Origin: Candidatus Neomarinimicrobiota bacterium
Lineage (GTDB): Bacteria; Fidelibacterota; Marinisomatia; Marinisomatales; TCS55
DNA: 52,457 nt
Assembly (NCBI GenBank): GCA_018647265.1
Contig: JABGTK010000022.1
Span: 1 to 52,457 of the forward strand
Reading direction: 5' to 3'
The notes beneath the pieces are model-generated. The model had not been told where the DNA came from. It saw nothing but the letters and a program-made list of their open reading frames with translations, and did no database searches. The number at the start of each line of letters is the position of its first letter. The first letter of the stretch is position 1. A program made the translations under genes and the position numbers. Of this stretch, positions 24,834-34,066 are shown in pieces.

Positions 24834-25976
24834 TTACCATGCCTGAAAGTAAGAACTTATCCGAATCCAGGATGATGTATACCCAAACGTGTGATAGGTT
24901 AAAAATGGTACATACCATCGCAATCCTAATTCCAATTCAAATGGAACTGGACCAAATTGCTTAAAGGGGTCTACATTTAGAAAATTTAATTTTATGAATT
25001 GGGTAGTTCTTGTTTTTTTTGTATCATAATTTTTTCGGGATACCATCCAACTATTCCAATCAGCACTGCCGGAAAAATATTTATCTCGGCCCGATGCCAT
25101 CCAATCCATGCCAACAGAAAAGAACATTCGCTGAGGCCATAATTCCATTTGCCCTTGGATCGCTCCGAGCACTTGTCCTCCCTGCTCAAACAAAACAGCA
25201 TTGCCGATAACTTTTGATATTGAATCAATCCCCGTTTCCTGAATCCACAAAAAGGAATAAGGCGGATTGATTATTTCTCGACTGGAAGATGAAAGGCCTA
25301 TGGACCAATTTACATTAATAAGCCGGCCCCACATTTTACGGTACAATTCTCCAAAAACCCTTCCCCGCCATTGGGTTAAGCCATTGCTAATAGGTAATTG
25401 TTTGAATTGGTTGGGGATACCATTGTCATCGACATCCTTAGGATAATATTTTTTTAGTCGTTCTCCAAATGGAAATGTGGCATCAATTCCGCCATAAAGT
25501 GAATATTTATTCTTACCACCTCGCCAAGCCGGGTTCCCGAGGATGAGCACATTCATACCCATAGTGACGTTCCCCAATCCCGAATTAGATTTTAATTTTG
25601 GATAATATTGATTTAACAAATCATCCATAGGCGTAATTAAAGAATCGCTGGAAATTGACCAGCTGTGGGTTTGTTCATATTTATTCAATTTCGGAATATT
25701 CAACACAAAAGTTGATCTATCCGTAAAGCCATATTCAATGAGGAAAGTTTGGGTGGTTTTACTCCGTTTCCATTCTTGGGTAACTGTAAAGTCAGTGCCA
25801 TTTAATTGATAAGTGAAATCCTTCCAACCATTTTTGCCATCGTGACCTTTCCAATTTCCCCTTGCAATTTTCTGCTGAAGGCTGATCCGCCAAACATTTT
25901 GGGGAATAGTGAAATGAGTTTGAGCTAAGGAATAAGTAAAAAGTAAGAAGTAAAAGGGGAAAAGTTTTTTGCCCAT
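24834..25976 (-). CDS. predicted outer-membrane beta-barrel protein
   Basis: A 380-residue protein with an N-terminal signal peptide (FPFYFLLFTYSLAQ). The remainder alternates aromatic and polar residues in short beta strands (RTTQFIKLNFLNV, VPFELELGLRWYVPFL, SSSREIINPPYSF) and ends in an aromatic residue (SYFQAW), as in outer-membrane barrels. No family is recognised with certainty; it resembles the hypothetical transporter-like barrels with NGLTQWRGRVFGELY-type strands. It sits 4 bp after the DUF1343 gene, so the two are surely cotranscribed. A role in export of cell-wall fragments or lipids is only a guess from the neighbours. Confidence 0.65.
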   Translation of the reverse strand: MGKKLFPFYFLLFTYSLAQTHFTIPQNVWRISLQQKIARGNWKGHDGKNGWKDFTYQLNGTDFTVTQEWKRSKTTQTFLIEYGFTDRSTFVLNIPKLNKYEQTHSWSISSDSLITPMDDLLNQYYPKLKSNSGLGNVTMGMNVLILGNPAWRGGKNKYSLYGGIDATFPFGERLKKYYPKDVDDNGIPNQFKQLPISNGLTQWRGRVFGELYRKMWGRLINVNWSIGLSSSSREIINPPYSFLWIQETGIDSISKVIGNAVLFEQGGQVLGAIQGQMELWPQRMFFSVGMDWMASGRDKYFSGSADWNSWMVSRKNYDTKKTRTTQFIKLNFLNVDPFKQFGPVPFELELGLRWYVPFLTYHTFGYTSSWIRISSYFQAW

Positions 25977-25979
25977 AAA

Positions 25980-27251
25980 TTATTGATACAGTAAAAACTG
26001 CTGACGGAATTCATTGAACTTTAACACATCCTTCAGCCATAGAGGCGGCAAATAATTAGCCGGTTTTCCCTGAGCGGCAAAAACGCGTAGTTGGCTATGG
26101 CCAAAAAGCTTATCAATTCGGTGCAAAGCATCCCATTTGAATTGGCGGGGGTACAATTGTCGAGATAACACCATTATGGCTGTTGCTGTGGCCAATGGAT
26201 CAAATCGATTCGGATCGGTAATATAAATATCCACGCCGCTGCAAACTTCATCCACATGAAGGGGTACAACTTTATCCTCTTCTTTTTTACGAGGGATATA
26301 CTCTACTACGCGAAATTCCACACCGGGCAATTTTAAGAGGAGCAGTTTTTCGGCCAAGTGGTATCCAGAAAGCCATGGTGCACCAGCACGCATATAGGGT
26401 CTATCTGTTCCTCGGCCATCATTTAAATTGGTACCTTCCAAAAGTCCAAAACCTACATAAGCTAAATTAGTCTTAAGTGTGTTAATCTTTGGCTGGGGGT
26501 TAATCCAGGGATGTTCTGATTTATCCAACCAATAAGATCGCTTCCAATTCGCCATTGGAATCACCGTTAAGTTGGCTCTTTTTAAATTTTTAATCCAACC
26601 CATTTCATTGGCCATAATTACCATTTCTCCAATGGTCATGCCATGACGAATTGGCACCAGATGATAGCCTTCAAATGACTGGAATTGGGAACGAATAACC
26701 GGGCCATCTATACGATCACCCCGTAGCGGATTTGGACGATCCAACACCATGACTGGGGTATTCCAATGGCTGGCTACTTCCATTATTTTAGTCGTGGTCG
26801 CAACATAAGTAGAAAAACGCACGCCCGTGTCTTGAATATCTACAAGTATCAAATCCAATCCCCGCATGGACCATTCCGGTGGTTTTACATTTCGGCCGAA
26901 AACTTCGACAATTCGGGCATTATAAATGGGATCATACTTTTGATCTCCTTGAATTCTAAACCGTTCATTTTGCTCTGCGAATAAACCATATTGGGGTGTA
27001 AAAATTATTTCAATATCAATCTTTGGATGCGCTTTTAAAAGATCAAGAAGATGTGTTCCTTTTCGATTCACAGCCGTTTGATTGGTGAATACACCGATCG
27101 TTTTTCCATATAATGGCTTAAAGTCCATTTGCTCAAGAACATCGATACCATAAAAAATGGCAGGATGAAACGAAAGATCGGGAACGGGCATTACAATACT
27201 ATGATTGAATTGCTGCCCGGCCAGAATTGAAAACAATAAAATTGCTTTCAT
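25980..27251 (-). CDS. DUF1343/NamZ-like exo-muramidase family protein, altered active-site motif
   Basis: A 423-residue exported protein (ATG 27251 opens MKAILLFSILAGQQ; an upstream ATG at 27284 is possible; neither has a good ribosome site). DUF1343 landmarks: GIDVLEQMDF, GKTIGVFTNQTAVN, LDLILVDIQDTGVRFSTYVA, VMVLDRPNPLRGDRIDGPV, PIRHGMTIGEMV, FGLLEGTNLNDGRGTDRPYM and GAPWLSGYHLA. The family includes NamZ (GH171), which removes MurNAc from peptidoglycan ends. In most members the third block reads PEHG; here it is FTPQYGLFAEQ, so both the Glu and the His expected at the active site are replaced. It follows alanine racemase and precedes an outer-membrane barrel, consistent with a cell-wall role. 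Confidence 0.88.
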   Translation of the reverse strand: MKAILLFSILAGQQFNHSIVMPVPDLSFHPAIFYGIDVLEQMDFKPLYGKTIGVFTNQTAVNRKGTHLLDLLKAHPKIDIEIIFTPQYGLFAEQNERFRIQGDQKYDPIYNARIVEVFGRNVKPPEWSMRGLDLILVDIQDTGVRFSTYVATTTKIMEVASHWNTPVMVLDRPNPLRGDRIDGPVIRSQFQSFEGYHLVPIRHGMTIGEMVIMANEMGWIKNLKRANLTVIPMANWKRSYWLDKSEHPWINPQPKINTLKTNLAYVGFGLLEGTNLNDGRGTDRPYMRAGAPWLSGYHLAEKLLLLKLPGVEFRVVEYIPRKKEEDKVVPLHVDEVCSGVDIYITDPNRFDPLATATAIMVLSRQLYPRQFKWDALHRIDKLFGHSQLRVFAAQGKPANYLPPLWLKDVLKFNEFRQQFLLYQ

Positions 27252-27315
27252 AAAATATGGATAGATTAATTTTCCTCGAATCATCGTCAGGGAAATCTAA
27301 TACGAATTGTGGGAA

Positions 27316-28422
27316 TTAATCCTGATAGATTCGATGAGTCCTACCACCAATTGCTGTGGCCAAAACATAGGGAGTAGAATTGATTTTTTCAGCAATCATT
27401 TCCATGCGAACATCATCATTGCCGCTCTCACCGATTAAAAGAACCTCATCACCGAAGACCGGTTTAGTCTCTTCAAAATCAACCATAAATTGATCCATAC
27501 AGATACGACCGGCAATTTTGAAATGTCTTCCATTAAAACTGACATATCCGCCTTCATACCATGGCCTGGGAATACCATCGGCAAAGCCACATTGAATTAC
27601 GCCAATATTTGTTTCAAACTTTGTTTTATAGACACCGCCATAACTTACCTGAGTTCCGGCGGAAACTTGGCGAACTTCAACCACAGGTGCCCTGAACTCC
27701 ATAACCGGTTGAACCGGTAAAGATTTGGGCACTTCATTGGATGGGAAGGCACCATAAAGTAGCATTCCCACACGGACAATATTATACGAACTTTGGTCCA
27801 TATTTAATACGGCACCACTATTGGAAAAATGAATATATTTAAATGCGTATCCTATTTCGTCAGCAATATCCAAAACAATTTTAAACTTTGCTTCTTGCTC
27901 ATAAGCATAGGATAGATCACCTTCATCCGCCGTAGAGAAGTGGGAATAAATCCCTTCACATGGTATTTGAGGATTATCCTTCAAGGTATGAATTAATGTC
28001 TCAATTTCAACAGTGTTGTACCCGAGACGCGTCATACCAGTATCCACTTTTATATGCACTTTTGGGCAGACATTTTTTGCATCATAATATGAAATCAAAT
28101 CGGGTAAATCTGAACTGCTAGAGATATTTAAAATCAAATCATTGGAAATGGCCTTTCCCAGTCGAGCAGAGTCTATTCGGCTAAAAACTAAAATTTCCGA
28201 TTTTATACCCGCTTCACGCAATTCAATACCTTCATCCAAATGAAATACGGCAAAAAAACGGCATCCGTGAGATTCTAGTGATTTAGCACAATCGACACCA
28301 CCATGACCATATCCATTAGCTTTCACTACTGCCATGAGGGGCTTCCCTTGTACCTGATTTTGGATTAAATCATAGTTAAGCTTCAGTCGGTTCAGATGAA
28401 TTTTTGCTTTGGGCCCTACCAT
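27316..28422 (-). CDS. alr: alanine racemase
   Basis: A 368-residue fold-type III PLP enzyme of standard length. Lys34 in AVVKANGYGHG forms the aldimine with PLP; VSYGGVYKT holds the opposing catalytic Tyr; HIKVDTGMTRLGY, YSHFSTADE, HFSNSGAVLN and GRICMDQFMVD are further signatures. It makes D-alanine for peptidoglycan. The ATG at 28422 matches the family N-terminus (KAKIHLNRLKLNYDLI). It stands 9 bp after the nucleoside deoxyribosyltransferase-like gene and 64 bp before the start of the NamZ-like gene within one long run on the minus strand. Confidence 0.95.
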   Translation of the reverse strand: MVGPKAKIHLNRLKLNYDLIQNQVQGKPLMAVVKANGYGHGGVDCAKSLESHGCRFFAVFHLDEGIELREAGIKSEILVFSRIDSARLGKAISNDLILNISSSSDLPDLISYYDAKNVCPKVHIKVDTGMTRLGYNTVEIETLIHTLKDNPQIPCEGIYSHFSTADEGDLSYAYEQEAKFKIVLDIADEIGYAFKYIHFSNSGAVLNMDQSSYNIVRVGMLLYGAFPSNEVPKSLPVQPVMEFRAPVVEVRQVSAGTQVSYGGVYKTKFETNIGVIQCGFADGIPRPWYEGGYVSFNGRHFKIAGRICMDQFMVDFEETKPVFGDEVLLIGESGNDDVRMEMIAEKINSTPYVLATAIGGRTHRIYQD

Positions 28423-28431
28423 AATTTTTTC

Positions 28432-28905
28432 TCAAATAGAAACAGGTGAATATTGTTCCGATAAATATTTTTTCAACTGGTCAAAATCTGAAAATATTCT
28501 TGAACTGCAGGCCATAATCCATCCACTCAGGTCTGGTTCCGGTAATTTATTAATCAAAAAAACGGGCTTTTTACAATCATAAGCAATAGTGACTTCTGCA
28601 TGTGTTCCCGCACCTTTCAGCACATTCTCATCCCAAAGACAAATAATATAATCTGAATGGTTACGGACTATATCAATATCTCGATCTACGCAAATACGGA
28701 TAAAATCTGCATATTTTTTCGGATCGGAATTTTTCCATTCTCGATAATTTTCCGCACCATTTTTCTTTACTAAGGATTGAGATTCCTCCACAGGGTTGTA
28801 GACAGAATGATTTAAATGCTTAACAAGCCAATTGGTAATATCTATGCGCCAGCCGGCACCCTCATCGATAGCAAATTCCATAGCGCCGGAAAGATAGGCT
28901 TTCAT
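28432..28905 (-). CDS. nucleoside 2-deoxyribosyltransferase-like protein
   Basis: A 157-residue protein. KAYLSGAMEFAIDEGAGWR gives the nucleotide-binding N-terminus (Y/A-L-S/A-G-x-M/I) and GAGTHAEVTIAYDCKKPVFL contains the catalytic-type Glu104 of the nucleoside deoxyribosyltransferase superfamily; RICVDRDIDIVRNHSDYIIC is the Asp-bearing middle helix. Members transfer deoxyribose between bases or hydrolyse deoxynucleotides (DNPH1-like). Substrate unknown. The ATG overlaps the permease stop by 4 bp. Confidence 0.8.
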   Translation of the reverse strand: MKAYLSGAMEFAIDEGAGWRIDITNWLVKHLNHSVYNPVEESQSLVKKNGAENYREWKNSDPKKYADFIRICVDRDIDIVRNHSDYIICLWDENVLKGAGTHAEVTIAYDCKKPVFLINKLPEPDLSGWIMACSSRIFSDFDQLKKYLSEQYSPVSI

Positions 28906-29651
28906 TGTTTCATCTTTCGTTTAAGGAGATATCCATTTAACCATGTCCAGCCAATGGCAATAACTAATGGTGCAAATATCTGGGGCCAATCCACCCTGTT
29001 AAAAAAAATAATTCCTCTCAAATCGGATAAAATCATACTTAAGGGTGAGTAAGACAAAATGGTTCCGATTGTTTTGGGATAAAAATCAAATTCCACCAAT
29101 ACGCCGGTGCCAAACAGAACGAACATAAACATGGTTATCACGATAGACAAATAGGTTGAAATCCTGTCGGTTAAAACAGAAAAAGTAATCACAAAATTCC
29201 CCAACATAAATGTATATAAAAAGGTGAAGACGGGAATGAATAAATACGCTGTCCAATTTAATGGCTCTGGTAAAAGGACCGTTAAAACACTCATTGCAAC
29301 TAAGACATAAACTAATGATTCAAGGATAGATGTAGTTAAAAACCCAAGAATTAATTGTGTCTTGCTATAAGGCGCCAATGTTATGGGAATAAATGATTTT
29401 TTATGAATGCGCAAGTCAAACAAATCACGATAAATAATAGAAAAAGTCGAAAGTCCGGCTATTAAGAAGATGATTCCAGGAAACACCCATACTTCGTAAG
29501 GCACTCGATCTAGAGAACTGATCAATATATTTTTCATCACCATTGTTATGGCAATATGTAACAATAAAGGTAGCAATACCATAAAAGCGAGGGTTGACAT
29601 TAAACGATGACGGATGAGCCATAATCTTCGAAAAAATAGCGCCTTAATCAA
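28902..29651 (-). CDS. ABC-2 type transporter permease
   Basis: A 249-residue membrane protein with six hydrophobic segments. The start is TTG at 29651, supported by AAGGA 9 nt upstream and by the basic pre-membrane segment ALFFRRLWLIRHRLM, which is usual in ABC-2 permeases; the next ATG (29600) would delete it. The order of segments and the phrase KTQLILGFLTTSILESLVYV fit the ABC-2/NodJ group. It overlaps the ATPase gene by 4 bp, so the two form an exporter. The exported compound is unknown. Confidence 0.85.
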   Translation of the reverse strand: MIKALFFRRLWLIRHRLMSTLAFMVLLPLLLHIAITMVMKNILISSLDRVPYEVWVFPGIIFLIAGLSTFSIIYRDLFDLRIHKKSFIPITLAPYSKTQLILGFLTTSILESLVYVLVAMSVLTVLLPEPLNWTAYLFIPVFTFLYTFMLGNFVITFSVLTDRISTYLSIVITMFMFVLFGTGVLVEFDFYPKTIGTILSYSPLSMILSDLRGIIFFNRVDWPQIFAPLVIAIGWTWLNGYLLKRKMKQ

Positions 29652-30574
29652 TGTATCCCATCCTTGGCAAATTTGGCATCCATTAGATCTTGAAGGCCCA
29701 GCTTTTTCACACTGATATCTTTCATCACGGCAGAAGTAGCTGCATTAAGCACTTCAAAAAAAATATTTCTTTCACGACCATAAAAGTGAATGCTATTTCC
29801 AATTCTAGAAGGGTTTTTTACTTTGGGTAATTTGGATAACTGTTGAAATAAATTTTCCGGCAATTCTTCGAATTCAATTTGAAACTGGTGAAACTCAAAG
29901 GTACTTCCCAATAATTTATCCAGACTCCCATCCAAAGCAATTCGGCCATCCTCTAACACTAATATTCGATCATGAGCCGCTTCAACTTCCTGAAGAGATT
30001 GGCTCACATATACAATTGTTTTTACTCCTTTGAAGCGCAATAATAAGTCCCAAGTATGGCGATAAGATTCTGCATCCATAAAGGCGGTAGGTTCATCCAT
30101 AATCAAGATTTCAGGATCATGGATTAAGGCGCGGAGTACCATTCCTTTTTTGACAATCCCCGGTGATATATCCTGAACCATTCTTTTGAGATATGGAATT
30201 ATATGCAATTCCCGCGCCAGCTGTACCATGCGGGTGTTCACGGTTTCCACATCTATACTATAAAGCATTCCCATAAATCGAATATTTTGTTCAAGAGTCA
30301 ACCATGGGTCAAGGTCAATTTCATGAGGGACAAAACCAATTGAGGACATCACCTCTAAACGCCGAGTGCGTGAATCCAATCCATTAATATAAACTTGGCC
30401 AAATTCCTGGTATTCAATCCCAGAAATCACTTTTAGCAACATAGATTTACCTGCTTCATTATCACCAATCACAGCAACGAGAGATCCTCGTTCAACACCA
30501 AATGTTAAACCGGCCAGTACAGTTTTATCTCCGGCTAATTTTCCAACTTTTTTGAGTGTAATACTTGCTTCCAT
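29648..30574 (-). CDS. ABC transporter ATP-binding protein
   Basis: A 308-residue ATPase. Walker A is GDNEAGKS (residues about 38-45), Walker B is EILIMDEPTAFMD, and the D- and H-loop region is VYVSQSLQEVEAAHDRILVL. The signature is DISPGIVKKGMVLRAL rather than a canonical LSGGQ; Ser and the second Gly are kept. The Walker A also has Glu where Gly is usual. The C-terminal 70 residues (FEFHQFQIEFEELPENLFQQ) form the extra domain seen in drug or polysaccharide exporters. The ATG at 30574 shares one base with the polA stop (TGATG); the frame would allow an upstream start at 30610, but the family N-terminus MEASITLKKVGKLAG begins here. Confidence 0.88.
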   Translation of the reverse strand: MEASITLKKVGKLAGDKTVLAGLTFGVERGSLVAVIGDNEAGKSMLLKVISGIEYQEFGQVYINGLDSRTRRLEVMSSIGFVPHEIDLDPWLTLEQNIRFMGMLYSIDVETVNTRMVQLARELHIIPYLKRMVQDISPGIVKKGMVLRALIHDPEILIMDEPTAFMDAESYRHTWDLLLRFKGVKTIVYVSQSLQEVEAAHDRILVLEDGRIALDGSLDKLLGSTFEFHQFQIEFEELPENLFQQLSKLPKVKNPSRIGNSIHFYGRERNIFFEVLNAATSAVMKDISVKKLGLQDLMDAKFAKDGIH

Positions 30575-33291
30575 CAGTGCGCTTCGTACCAAGATTTTCC
30601 ATGGCCACAATCCACAACGATGGGCACGGATAAGGGTAATGCTATTTCCATTTCTTTAACAACCATGGACTCTAAAGAGTCTAACTCATTGTCCGGCACT
30701 TCAAAAACCAATTCATCATGGACCTGAAGTACCATTTTGGATTTCAATTTACCCGTTTCAATATTTTTCTGGATAGCGACCATAGCCAGTTTAATCATTT
30801 CTGCATTAGTCCCTTGAATGGGCATATTGATAGCCATTCGCTTGGCTGCTTCTCGATGAAGGTGGTTACTACTATCAATATCCCAAACTGGGCGACGGCG
30901 GCCCAACATTGTTTCAACATAATGGTTTTCGCGCGCTTTTTCTACTGTGGAATCAATATAATTCTTTATTCCGGAATAACGATTAAAATAGGCTTCAATG
31001 ATTGCTTTGGCTTCTTTTAGGGGAATGCCTAATTCCTGGCTCATTCGAAATGGACCTGCGCCGTATAACAAACCAAAATTAACAATTTTTGCAGTCCGCC
31101 GCATTTCTGGAATGACATCTTCCATGGCAACATTAAATACTTCAGCAGCAGTTCGAGTATGAATATCTTCACCTTTATTGAAGGCATCTACCAATGCTTC
31201 ATCCTGAGAAATATGAGCCATAATTCGTAGTTCGATTTGAGAATAATCTGCTGAAAATATTTTCCAGTCGTTATTTTCGCAACGAAATGCTTTACGAATT
31301 TCTCGCCCTTCTTCAGTACGAATCGGTATATTTTGGAAATTGGGGTCTCTTGAGGATAGTCGCCCCGTTGATGCCACCGTTTGACTAAATGTAGAATGGA
31401 TCCGCTTTGTCTCTGGATGGATCAACGCCGGCAATGCATCTATATAAGTATTTTTAAGTTTATTTAGCTTTCTGTATTCAAGAATAAGTCCGGGGATTGG
31501 ATTATCATTTTTCAATCGCTGAAGCACATTCTCTGCAGTGGAGCGCTTCTTTATTTCGGGTAATCCCTTAATATCAAATAATATATTGGCCAGTTGTTGG
31601 GTGGAATTCACATTGAACTCTGTTCCAGCTTCTTTCTGAATATCGATCACAAAACTATCGATCTTTTTTCCTAAATCGACGGACATAGTTTCCAACATTT
31701 GCCCATCCACAAACATGCCCTGAAATTCCATTTCTAGCAGGACTGGCAATAAAGGCATTTCAATTTCCTTGAAAAATTTCTCTATACCAACTTTCTTTAA
31801 TTCATTCTCAAAAATGTAAGTGAGTTGCAGGGCGACATCCGCATCTTCAGCCGCGTAAAATGCACATTTTTCTAATTCCACTTCTGCCATGGTAATCTGG
31901 TTACGCCCTTTTCCTATCAAATCAGTAATAGGCACCATTCTGTATTCCAAATGCTCCATGCTGAGGTTATCTAATTTTAAATTGCGCGATTCGGGCTGTA
32001 ACAAATGGGCGGCTATTAATGTATCAAATTGAATTCCTTTTACATCTATACCGTGCCGTTTAAGGATTAACGCATCAAATTTAATATTCTGTCCAGTTTT
32101 GGGAACAGATGCATCTTCCATCATCGGTTTAATAATGGATAATACTGAATTGAGCGCGTCACCAAATAAGTCAGGTTCTTTTTCTTTATATTGTATGGGA
32201 ATGTAAACGCCAGTATTTGCTTTTGTAGAAAATGATAACCCAACAATTTCGCACCGCATGGGTATTACGGAAGTTGTTTCTAAGTCAAATGAAAGCCATT
32301 TACCTTTTTTCACCCGATTCACAAATGATCGAATTTCATCCTGAGTGAGTAAGGTTTTATAATCCTTTTCCGGCCGTTTCCCCTCAGTCGGTGCTTCCCC
32401 ATGGAATGCATTAAGTTGCGTTTGGAGCGCCTGGAATTCTAATTCACGAAACAATTCATCTAATGCATTTACATTGAATCCATTTGTTTCCATTTCTTCG
32501 AAGTTTTCTTCGATATCCATATTGGTTACAATGGTGACTAGTTCTTGACTCAAAAAGGCATTCTCCCGACAATTCTGAAGTCCTTCCCGGGCCCGTTTAT
32601 TTTTTACTTCATCCGCATGGTCCAGCGCATTTTCTAATGTGCCATATTCGTTCAATAATTTTACAGCAGTTTTTTCTCCGACTCCCATCACTCCAGGAAC
32701 ATTATCGGAAGCATCTCCCATGAGCCCCAAAAGGTCAATAATTTTTTCCGGCGGAACACCCCATTTTTCAATAACACCTTCACGGTCATAAATTTTTAAA
32801 TCTTTTCGACTGCCCGATGGGGAATAAAGAAAGACATGGTCATTAATAAGCTGCATAAAGTCTTTGTCACCACTTACGATATAGACATCCAATCCGAATT
32901 CATCACCTTTTTTGGCTAAAGTTCCGATTATATCATCCGCTTCAAAACCCGGTCGCTCTAGTGTTGGGATGCGCATGGCGTCCATTAATTTCCCTAAATA
33001 AGGTAATTGATCCCGCATTTCTTCCGGCATTTTTTCACGGGTTGCTTTATATTCTGGGTAGCGTTCATGGCGAAAAGTTTTTTTGGATGAATCAAAGGCA
33101 GCCATGAGATAATCCGGTTTCTCTTGTCGTAGTAATTTGAGGACTTGATTAACAAACCCAAACAAGGCTGACGTATGCATTCCTTTGCTATTGATTAATG
33201 GATTTCGAATCATGGCAAAATGGGCACGATATAGCAAGGCATAGCCATCAATAATGAAAAGGCGTTTTCGGGTAGATTTATTAACTGACAT
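30574..33291 (-). CDS. polA: DNA polymerase I
   Basis: A 905-residue three-domain enzyme. The 5' nuclease covers residues 1-300 (FIIDGYALLYRAHFAM, AAFDSSKKTFRHERYPEYKA, GFEADDIIGTL). The 3'-5' proofreading domain has its acidic residues: WLSFDLETTS, GQNIKFDALI and YAAEDADVALQL, so proofreading should be active. The polymerase domain has FSADYSQIELRIMAHIS (motif A), RRTAKIVNFGLLYGAG (O helix, with Phe) and QVHDELVFEV (motif C). It fills repair gaps and removes RNA primers. It begins a dense minus-strand run in which its stop overlaps the ABC ATPase start. Confidence 0.97.
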   Translation of the reverse strand: MSVNKSTRKRLFIIDGYALLYRAHFAMIRNPLINSKGMHTSALFGFVNQVLKLLRQEKPDYLMAAFDSSKKTFRHERYPEYKATREKMPEEMRDQLPYLGKLMDAMRIPTLERPGFEADDIIGTLAKKGDEFGLDVYIVSGDKDFMQLINDHVFLYSPSGSRKDLKIYDREGVIEKWGVPPEKIIDLLGLMGDASDNVPGVMGVGEKTAVKLLNEYGTLENALDHADEVKNKRAREGLQNCRENAFLSQELVTIVTNMDIEENFEEMETNGFNVNALDELFRELEFQALQTQLNAFHGEAPTEGKRPEKDYKTLLTQDEIRSFVNRVKKGKWLSFDLETTSVIPMRCEIVGLSFSTKANTGVYIPIQYKEKEPDLFGDALNSVLSIIKPMMEDASVPKTGQNIKFDALILKRHGIDVKGIQFDTLIAAHLLQPESRNLKLDNLSMEHLEYRMVPITDLIGKGRNQITMAEVELEKCAFYAAEDADVALQLTYIFENELKKVGIEKFFKEIEMPLLPVLLEMEFQGMFVDGQMLETMSVDLGKKIDSFVIDIQKEAGTEFNVNSTQQLANILFDIKGLPEIKKRSTAENVLQRLKNDNPIPGLILEYRKLNKLKNTYIDALPALIHPETKRIHSTFSQTVASTGRLSSRDPNFQNIPIRTEEGREIRKAFRCENNDWKIFSADYSQIELRIMAHISQDEALVDAFNKGEDIHTRTAAEVFNVAMEDVIPEMRRTAKIVNFGLLYGAGPFRMSQELGIPLKEAKAIIEAYFNRYSGIKNYIDSTVEKARENHYVETMLGRRRPVWDIDSSNHLHREAAKRMAINMPIQGTNAEMIKLAMVAIQKNIETGKLKSKMVLQVHDELVFEVPDNELDSLESMVVKEMEIALPLSVPIVVDCGHGKSWYEAH

Positions 33292-33405
33292 GAAGCCTTT
33301 AAGTTAAAGGAAAATTGAAATATGATAATGGACAAAACTTTTGCCTTATGCATATTTCATGCCAAAATTCAAATTAGCAATTAAACCATTAATATAAGAG
33401 GTTGA

Positions 33406-34065
33406 ATGAATTCTTTGAAAACTGAACGAACACGAGTTAAGCGAATCCCTGAGCGAGGTCACTACGACAAACAAACTATTTATTCCATAATTGATGAAGC
33501 CATATATTGCCATGTAGGCATTAATCATAACGATAGTCCAGTTGTTATTCCAACAATTCATGCCCGTAAAGATGATACCCTTTTTATTCATGGCTCTGCC
33601 GCCAGCCGATTACTAAAATCCGTACAAAGTGAAAATAATATGTGTGTTACTATCACTTTATTAGACGGAATTGTCTTGGCCCGATCGGCATTTCATCATT
33701 CTCTTAACTATCGTTCGGTAGTCATCTTTGGAAATGGAAAAATTGTAGAAGATGCGGATGAAAAAGGGCATGCACTTAAAATTGTTACTGATCATCTTAT
33801 CCCTGGCCGTTGGGAAGATGCAAGGCAACCCAACCAAAAAGAACTGGATGCCACGACGGTTATTTCAATTTCACTCCAAGAAGCTTCTGCTAAAATTCGA
33901 AAGGGTCCGCCAGGGGACGAGGAAGAAGACTATGCACTCCCTGTCTGGGCTGGCGTTATGCCAATAGCGGTCACAAAAGGAGAACTCATATCCGATCCTG
34001 TTTTACCAGAAACAGTTGAAATTCCCGATTACCTCCATGAAAAATCAAAACATCACAAGGATTAG
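33406..34065 (+). CDS. pyridoxamine-5'-phosphate-oxidase-like FMN-binding protein
   Basis: A 219-residue protein of the split-barrel flavin fold. The pattern HYDKQTIYSIIDEAIYCHVG, PVVIPTIHARKDDTLFIHGS, AASRLLKS and FHHSLNYRSVVIFGNGKIVE matches the NimA/PNPOx-like group that binds FMN or F420. The reaction is unknown; relatives reduce nitro groups or flavins. It is divergent from polA, and its stop is 1 bp from the start of the serine hydrolase gene, so the two are cotranscribed. Confidence 0.85.
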   Translation: MNSLKTERTRVKRIPERGHYDKQTIYSIIDEAIYCHVGINHNDSPVVIPTIHARKDDTLFIHGSAASRLLKSVQSENNMCVTITLLDGIVLARSAFHHSLNYRSVVIFGNGKIVEDADEKGHALKIVTDHLIPGRWEDARQPNQKELDATTVISISLQEASAKIRKGPPGDEEEDYALPVWAGVMPIAVTKGELISDPVLPETVEIPDYLHEKSKHHKD

Positions 34066-34066
34066 T

